From an uncultured Anaerolineales bacterium (GTDB lineage: Bacteria; Chloroflexota; Anaerolineae; Anaerolineales; Villigracilaceae), in the NCBI GenBank assembly GCA_937928015.1, contig CALFXA010000144.1, positions 1-19,336 of the forward strand: 19,336 nucleotides of DNA. Direction: 5' to 3'. How positions within the stretch are numbered: the stretch's first letter is position 1; each line of letters opens with the position of its first letter. Made by a program: the position numbers and the translations under genes. Positions 15,164 to 19,336 of this stretch are shown piece after piece. The notes below the pieces were generated by a model. It ran no database searches, was not told the DNA's origin, and saw nothing but the letters and a program-made list of their open reading frames with translations.

Positions 15164-15469
15164 ATGGATGGGAAGATGAATCCCCCTGTCTGGCTCAAGC
15201 CAGGCGCGTTGGTCAAGGTGCAACACTGGTATGGCGTGGTCGAAGACGTGGCTGTTTCACAAAACCGCGTCATGGTCTTTATCAAATCTCCAAAGGGCGT
15301 GGTCCGCGCCCAGCGCGACGCGGCGGAATGGCTGGAATACATCGAAGGTCAGATCGTCCCTGCCGAAGCGTCCGCCTTCGAGCAGGAGATTACCCTCAAC
15401 GTGCAGCGGGTCCAAAAAATGCTGGATGAGTTGAACTCCTTCCGCGCCTTGGTTCAGGACCAACATTAG
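15164..15469 (+). CDS. small hypothetical protein following the MNT/HEPN pair
   Basis: A 101-residue protein I do not recognise. Residues about 5-60 look like a small beta-barrel (PPVWLKPGALVKVQHWYGVV, VMVFIKSPKGVVRAQ). Residues about 70-101 look like an amphipathic helix (LNVQRVQKMLDELNSFRALV). There is no signal peptide or membrane helix, so it is probably cytoplasmic. The ATG at 15164 has AAAGG about nine bases upstream. A second in-frame ATG at 15176 with GGATGGG upstream is equally possible, and the frame stays open further 5' into the hepT gene. It lies in the same direction 46 bases after the hepT stop and before the terminator, so it is likely part of the toxin-antitoxin operon, within the segment bracketed by the direct repeats. 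Confidence 0.6.
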   Translation: MDGKMNPPVWLKPGALVKVQHWYGVVEDVAVSQNRVMVFIKSPKGVVRAQRDAAEWLEYIEGQIVPAEASAFEQEITLNVQRVQKMLDELNSFRALVQDQH

Positions 15470-15492
15470 TCACTTTGGGTTTTAAAGCCCAC

Positions 15493-15681
15493 ACGCAAAT
15501 TAAGAAGAGACCTTGGGTTTCCCAAGGTCTCTTTTGTCTCTACTCACTCCGCCAACCCCACCGCCGCGCGGAAGGTGCTGTAGGCGCTCAACATCTCCTC
15601 TGCCTGGAAGCTGACCCGCGTCCCTTCGCGGCGCAGGCCAGGCATCAGCACGGCGCGGTCAGCCTGGCTCGATTTGGCGAA
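15493..15681. repeat. right copy of ~185-bp imperfect direct repeat (terminator plus intact M55 3' end)
   Basis: This is the partner of 14297-14479, lying 1196 bases downstream. It contains the terminator hairpin and the 3' end of the intact M55 gene, so it is the likely parent arrangement. Similarity to the left copy fades beyond about 15681. Confidence 0.85.
15503..15535. terminator. bidirectional intrinsic terminator between convergent genes
   Basis: GAGACCTTGGG (15507-15517), loop TTT, and CCCAAGGTCTC (15521-15531), with A-rich sequence on the left and TTTT on the right. It serves the plus-strand island genes and the convergent minus-strand M55 gene, and is nearly identical to the hairpin at 14306-14339. 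Confidence 0.9.
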
Positions 15682-16359
15682 CTCGATCCGCACCTGCACG
15701 GGCAGGTCCACGATGAAGGGCTCGGGCGCGTCGCCCTGCTCCAGCCGCGAGACAGCACGCACCGCCGCCTCGTAGATCTCCTGTTGGGCCAGTTGCGGAG
15801 ACAGGCACTCCGCCGAGAAACGTCCCAGCGCCTGCTTGACCACGGCCATCTCCAGCTCGCCCAGCAGGGCGGCAGTCTGCGCGCAGGCGGTCTGGTCGCC
15901 CGTCACCAACAGGACGGGCACGCCGAAATGCCCCGCCACGGCGGCGTTCAAGCCAAACTCCCCCACCAGCACGTCGTTAAGCCACACGTTCATCACCGCC
16001 CCCGACCAGGTATGGTCGAGGATGGCGTTCTGCGTCCCCGCCCGCGCATGGTAACCCACGAAGAAGACCCCATCCACCGTCTCGTCCACGCCCTGCATCA
16101 TGGACAGGGGCGCAGGCGACCCCGAGATCAGCCGCACGCGCGGGTCCAACTCCTCGACCAGCAGGTTGGCCCCGTCATGATGGCCGTCCACCGCCAGGAC
16201 CTCATCCGCGCCCGCATCGAAGGCCCCGCGCGCCGCCACGTTGACATCCTCGGTCATCAATTTGCGGAAGCGGGCATACTCCGCATGGCTGGGGTCCACC
16301 TGATCCCAGTTGACCACGCCCGTCACGCCTTCCATATCCGCTGCGATCAAGATTTTCAT
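15544..16359 (-). CDS. dppA: M55 family zinc aminopeptidase, DppA-like (D-aminopeptidase)
   Basis: A 271-residue enzyme, normal for M55/DppA. Family members are decameric zinc D-aminopeptidases that release N-terminal D-amino acids, for example from D-Ala-D-Ala type peptides from peptidoglycan turnover. Metal-ligand positions of the family are present: Asp8 and Glu10 (AADMEGVTG), His60 (VDGHHDGANLL), His104 (GYHARAG) and Glu134 (VGEFGLNAAVAGHFGVPVLL). The usual N-D-x-H-G segment is replaced by VDGHHDGAN, a minor variation. The start is supported by AAGGAG five bases before the ATG. No signal peptide is seen, so it is cytoplasmic. No dipeptide transporter genes accompany it, unlike the Bacillus dpp operon. 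It is a single gene, with a dispersed repeat upstream and a terminator downstream. Confidence 0.9.
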   Translation of the reverse strand: MKILIAADMEGVTGVVNWDQVDPSHAEYARFRKLMTEDVNVAARGAFDAGADEVLAVDGHHDGANLLVEELDPRVRLISGSPAPLSMMQGVDETVDGVFFVGYHARAGTQNAILDHTWSGAVMNVWLNDVLVGEFGLNAAVAGHFGVPVLLVTGDQTACAQTAALLGELEMAVVKQALGRFSAECLSPQLAQQEIYEAAVRAVSRLEQGDAPEPFIVDLPVQVRIEFAKSSQADRAVLMPGLRREGTRVSFQAEEMLSAYSTFRAAVGLAE

Positions 16360-16404
16360 GGGGTTCTCCTTGTGAGTAGCATCGAGTCAGTGACACAAAA
16401 CACC

Positions 16405-16565
16405 CTGCGGGTACGATCTGTCTCGAACCGCAGAGGAACAGAGGTCGCAGAGTTCTTTGAAAATTCCTCCGCGTTCTCCGCGCCTCCGCGGTGAAAGTCA
16501 GCGTCCGCCCGCATTTTTCCTTTGTGACCTTCGTGTCCTTGGTGTTTGAAAAAGTCTCCCACAAA
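16405..16565. repeat. dispersed palindromic intergenic element (NTKDTK / AEARRTRRN-coding type)
   Basis: Facing GC-rich arms at 16427-16452 and 16467-16492 match at 19 of 26 positions on reverse-complementing. A second motif, CCTTCGTGTCCTTGGTGTTTG, follows near 16530. On the minus strand it translates to the familiar spurious peptides NTKDTKVTKE and AEARRTRRN, which recur around many environmental genomes because this repeat is miscalled as protein. No transposase or clear target duplication is visible, and the outer limits are approximate. Confidence 0.65.
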
Positions 16566-16592
16566 ACGGTAGAGACGATTTTCCAAAGGCAT

Positions 16593-16598
16593 TATAAT
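16593..16598 (+). promoter_or_regulatory. -10 element of the acyl-CoA dehydrogenase gene
   Basis: A perfect TATAAT would start transcription near 16606, giving a leader of about 23 bases that contains GGAGG (16620-16624) before the ATG at 16629. No convincing -35 is seen at the expected distance. Confidence 0.5.
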
Positions 16599-16628
16599 CG
16601 CCCCAGACTTTCACCAAACGGAGGCAGG

Positions 16629-17798
16629 ATGAGCGAGACGGCCATTTTTCCATTCACGGACGAACACAAGATGATCCGCAACGCGGCCCGCGACTTTGCG
16701 CAAAAGGAGATTGCGCCCATCGCGGCCCAGTTCGACGAAAGCGGCGAGTTTCCCTACGAGACCATCAAGAAGATGGGCGCGATGGGCTTCATGGGCGTGG
16801 AGGTGCCCGAAACCTACGGCGGCGCAGGCATGGACACCCTGTCCTATGCGCTGGCCCTGGAGGAGATTTGCAAGGTGGACGCCGCGCATGGCGTGGTCAT
16901 GTCGGTCAACAACTCGCTGTATTGTCACGGCATTCTCCAATTCGGCAGCGAGGAACAGAAGAAAAAATTCCTCGCGCCCGTGGCCTCGGGCGAAGCCATC
17001 GGCGCCTACTCGCTGACCGAGCCCCAGTCGGGTTCGGACGCGGGCACCATGCGCTCGCGCGCCGTCCGCGACGGGGATTTTTATGTGTTGAACGGCCGCA
17101 AGTCCTGGGTCACCAGCGGCCCCGTAGCCGACTACGTGGTGGTCTTCATGATGACCGATCCCGGCAAGAAACAAAAGGGCATCAGCGCCTTCCTGGTGGA
17201 GGGCAACACGCCTGGCTTCACACGCGGCAAGAAGGAGCCCAAGCTCGGCATCCGCGCCTCGGCTACCAGCGAGTTGATCTTCGAAGACTGCCGCATCCCC
17301 GCGGAGAACCGTCTCGGCGCGGAAGGCGAGGGTTTCAAGATCGCCATGACCGTGCTGGATGTGGGCCGCATCGGCATTGGCGCGCAGGCGCTGGGCATCG
17401 CCGAGGCCGCCTACGAGGCCGCGCGCGCCTACGCCACCGAGCGTGAGGCCTTCGGTCAGAAGATCGGCGAGTTCCAGGGCACGGGCTTCAAGATCGCGGA
17501 CATGAAGACCCGCATCGAGGCGGCCCGCCTGCTGATCTACAACGCCGCCCTGGCCAAGGAACGCTCCAAAACCACGGGCGAGCGCTTCACCCTGCAATCC
17601 TCGATGGCCAAGTTATTCGCCTCCGAAACGGCCATGTACTGCGCCCATGCCGCGGTGCAGATCCACGGCGGGATGGGTTTCAGCAAGGAGCTGCCCGTCG
17701 AGCGTTATTTCCGCGACGCCAAGATCACCGAAATCTACGAAGGCACCAGCGAGATTCAGCGTCTGGTCATCTCGCGCAGTGAACTCGGCCTCAAGTAA
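16629..17798 (+). CDS. acyl-CoA dehydrogenase (short-chain/butyryl-CoA type)
   Basis: A FAD enzyme that introduces the alpha-beta double bond in acyl-CoA and passes electrons to ETF, in fatty-acid or branched-chain amino-acid breakdown (or, in reverse with Bcd/Etf, crotonyl-CoA reduction). From the ATG at 16629 it has 389 residues, normal for the family. Visible: the N-terminal helical domain with DEHKMIRNAARDFAQKEIAP; the flavin/substrate region AYSLTEPQSGSDAGTMRSRA; the beta-domain segment LNGRKSWVTSGPVADYVVVF; and the C-terminal AKITEIYEGTSEIQRLVISR with the catalytic base expected at Glu371 of YEGTS. The start was chosen because GGAGG lies upstream and the protein begins at the usual family boundary; the open frame further upstream runs into the intergenic repeat. 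The glycosyltransferase gene starts 6 bases after the stop. Chain-length specificity cannot be read from the sequence alone. Confidence 0.93.
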   Translation: MSETAIFPFTDEHKMIRNAARDFAQKEIAPIAAQFDESGEFPYETIKKMGAMGFMGVEVPETYGGAGMDTLSYALALEEICKVDAAHGVVMSVNNSLYCHGILQFGSEEQKKKFLAPVASGEAIGAYSLTEPQSGSDAGTMRSRAVRDGDFYVLNGRKSWVTSGPVADYVVVFMMTDPGKKQKGISAFLVEGNTPGFTRGKKEPKLGIRASATSELIFEDCRIPAENRLGAEGEGFKIAMTVLDVGRIGIGAQALGIAEAAYEAARAYATEREAFGQKIGEFQGTGFKIADMKTRIEAARLLIYNAALAKERSKTTGERFTLQSSMAKLFASETAMYCAHAAVQIHGGMGFSKELPVERYFRDAKITEIYEGTSEIQRLVISRSELGLK

Positions 17799-17804
17799 AT
17801 CGGT

Positions 17805-19336
17805 ATGACCGACTATCCGCTCTGGTCGCTGACCTTGCTCTTCGCCGCGCTGGCAGGGACGTTCGCCCTGCTGGCTGTTTCGCGCCGCCAGGGTTGGGCC
17901 GAGCCGCCCATTGCAGACGCCCAGCCCGAGGTCCAGGTGGAAGGGAACGGCGACCAGCCGAAAGCGGAGTTCAAATTCCGTCTTGGCGCATTCCTGCGCG
18001 AACACCGTTGGGGACTCCTGCTGGCGGCGGTCGGGCTGGCGGTGATTCTGTATCTGATCGTCTTCGCGCCCGTCCAGATGACGGGCCGCATCTCGATCAC
18101 GCCGCGCGAACCCGGGCGTCCCTTCTTCTTCCTGCACTGGCAGCGCAACACGCTGGACGTCTTCTTCTACGAGGCCGCCCTGCTCTACAACCTGGGGACG
18201 GGCCTGCTGACCGCGGCCATGCTGTTGGCCGCCTGGCGCGGACACTCGCTCCAACGCCTGCGCACCGCCCTGCTATGGGGGCCGCTCGGGCTGGCGGGCG
18301 CGGCGCAATGGTGCCTGGCGCGCGAACCCGACTTCTGGTGGGGTATCGGCCTGTACCTGGCCGCCGCGGCGGGACTGGCCTTCTGGGCCTGGACCACGCG
18401 CAAGCAGTCTCAGGCCGACGTGGCCCAGCCCGTGCGACTCTCGCGCGGCGCAGAGATCGCGCTGGTGCTGCTGATTATGGCGCTGGCGGTCTTCGGTCGG
18501 CTGTTCGAACTGCGCACCATTCCGTACGGCATCGAAGGCGACGAGGCCAAGTGGACGGGCGAGGTGGTCTGGCTCGGCATCCGCGGCCTGCCCGACCTCT
18601 CGGGCTTGTATCACCGCGACGCCCTGCCGACCAGCTTCTACATGCAGACGCCCTTCCACGAGCTCTTCGGGCCGTCCATCTTCTCGGCGCGTCTGGCGGT
18701 GGCGGTCTTCAGCATCCTGGGCTGTCTGCTCTTCTACCTGCTCGTCAAGCGGATCGCCAACCTGCCGCTGGCCCTGCTGGCGGCCTGGCTGTTGAGCGGC
18801 TCGATCTTCGACATCAGCGCCAGCCGCCTGGCCAACGTGGAAAGCCACGTCAAGTTGTGGCCGATCCTGACCCTGTTGCTGCTGGCCTGGGCCATCCCCA
18901 CCAAACGCTGGCAGGCCTACGCCGTCAGCGGCGTGGCGTTGGCTATCGGCCTGTTGACCTACGACACGGTCTGGCCCCTGCTGGGTCTGGCCCTGCTGCT
19001 GACGATCCTCGAGATCAGCCGCCAGGAAGAGGACCTGAGCGAAAAGGTCAAGCAGGTCACGGCCTTGCTGGCGCCCTCACTGGCGGCGCTGCCCATCCTC
19101 ATGCCCTACTTTGCCAGCCGCGTCGTGTACTACGAGTTTGGTGCAAAGGGCTGGGGGCACGGCGCCTCCACGCTCTGGGCGCATTTCACGGATGTGGTAT
19201 CCAGTTGGTTCCTCGCCGTCAATGTCGACTTCCTCTACAACCGCCACGGGCCATTGCTGAACGCCTTCCTGCTGCCCTGGCTGGTGCTGGGATTGATCGT
19301 CACCCTGGTCACGCTTCGCCAACGCTTCTCCGCCTG
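17805..19336 (+). CDS. polytopic GT-C glycosyltransferase (family 39/ArnT-PMT-like), partial at window end
   Basis: The frame is open from the ATG at 17805 to the end of the window (510 codons plus two bases), so the 3' end is missing. The protein is strongly hydrophobic with many membrane helices, for example LLLAAVGLAVILYLIVF, IALVLLIMALAVFG, AVAVFSILGCLLFYLL and LLLTILEI. After an N-terminal part of about 225 residues comes YGIEGDEAKWTGEVVW (241-256), an acidic first-loop motif typical of GT-C enzymes that use polyprenyl-phosphate sugars, followed by PLALLAAWLLSGS and DISASRLANVESH. These fit dolichyl/undecaprenyl-phosphate mannosyl- or aminoarabinose-type transferases acting on the outer membrane face. 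It follows the acyl-CoA dehydrogenase by 6 bases, probably co-transcribed, though a functional link is not evident. The ribosome site is weak. The donor and acceptor are unknown. Confidence 0.85.
   Translation, partial: MTDYPLWSLTLLFAALAGTFALLAVSRRQGWAEPPIADAQPEVQVEGNGDQPKAEFKFRLGAFLREHRWGLLLAAVGLAVILYLIVFAPVQMTGRISITPREPGRPFFFLHWQRNTLDVFFYEAALLYNLGTGLLTAAMLLAAWRGHSLQRLRTALLWGPLGLAGAAQWCLAREPDFWWGIGLYLAAAAGLAFWAWTTRKQSQADVAQPVRLSRGAEIALVLLIMALAVFGRLFELRTIPYGIEGDEAKWTGEVVWLGIRGLPDLSGLYHRDALPTSFYMQTPFHELFGPSIFSARLAVAVFSILGCLLFYLLVKRIANLPLALLAAWLLSGSIFDISASRLANVESHVKLWPILTLLLLAWAIPTKRWQAYAVSGVALAIGLLTYDTVWPLLGLALLLTILEISRQEEDLSEKVKQVTALLAPSLAALPILMPYFASRVVYYEFGAKGWGHGASTLWAHFTDVVSSWFLAVNVDFLYNRHGPLLNAFLLPWLVLGLIVTLVTLRQRFSA

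Noticed and set aside
15475..16494. 339-codon plus-strand frame opposite the M55 peptidase
   Set aside because: The M55 gene has all its metal-ligand motifs and a ribosome site. The opposite frame begins in the terminator and ends in the dispersed repeat.
16202..16592. Minus-strand frames with NTKDTKVTKE and AEARRTRRN peptides
   Set aside because: These peptides are translation artefacts of a dispersed palindromic repeat, not a gene.
17613..18848. Minus-strand frames opposite the glycosyltransferase
   Set aside because: The plus strand stays open for 510 codons with clear membrane helices and a GT-C motif. The opposite frames are Arg/Gln-rich shadows.

Overview
The window looks like chromosomal DNA from a Chloroflexota (Anaerolineae-type) bacterium. 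This is an inference from style, not from a marker gene: high-GC housekeeping genes, secreted proteins with Thr/Pro linkers (TPTPT/TATAT), cysteine-containing SLH-like triplets (GGCGNGNFCP type), and dispersed palindromic repeats of the kind common in such genomes. No rRNA, tRNA or CRISPR array is seen.

Layout. (1) 1-2399, minus strand: a polyamine/small-solute ABC importer in the order lipoprotein binding protein, ATPase, permease (the permease is cut by the window edge). It has a near-consensus promoter at 2564-2591. (2) 2747-3427, plus: an AT-richer TPR protein with three C-terminal membrane helices. (3) 3428-3902: a gene-free stretch with a nested ~150-bp palindromic element and a good promoter. 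(4) 3903-6668, plus: a secreted multidomain surface protein with a seven-bladed PD40/TolB-like propeller, a DNRLRE-like domain, an Ig-like domain and three SLH-like repeats. (5) 6669-7015: an eight-unit 11-bp tandem repeat and the leader of the next gene. (6) 7016-14278, plus: a 2420-residue secreted SpvB/RHS protein. Its own SLH-like triplet sits inside the RHS repeat region, and after the RHS core comes a compositionally distinct variable C-terminal domain, as in polymorphic toxins. (7) 14279-15690: a small accessory island. It holds an MNT/HEPN (MntA/HepT-like) toxin-antitoxin pair, whose HepT reading frame is shifted near its end, and a small unknown gene. The island is bracketed by two ~185-bp diverged direct repeats, each carrying the same terminator and the 3' end of an M55 peptidase gene; the left copy is a pseudogene fragment. 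(8) 15544-16359, minus: an intact DppA-like M55 aminopeptidase. (9) 16360-16628: a dispersed palindromic repeat and a promoter. (10) 16629-17798, plus: acyl-CoA dehydrogenase. (11) 17805 to the window end, plus: a polytopic GT-C (family 39-like) glycosyltransferase, cut by the edge.

How parts relate. The two large secreted proteins carry closely similar SLH-like triplets, so both are probably anchored to the same cell-surface layer. The RHS protein resembles a single-chain fusion of the Tc-toxin B and C components, carried on the cell surface with a replaceable C-terminus. This, with the repeat-flanked toxin-antitoxin insertion next to it, is the most unusual part of the window. The ABC importer, M55 peptidase, acyl-CoA dehydrogenase and glycosyltransferase look like ordinary chromosomal genes.
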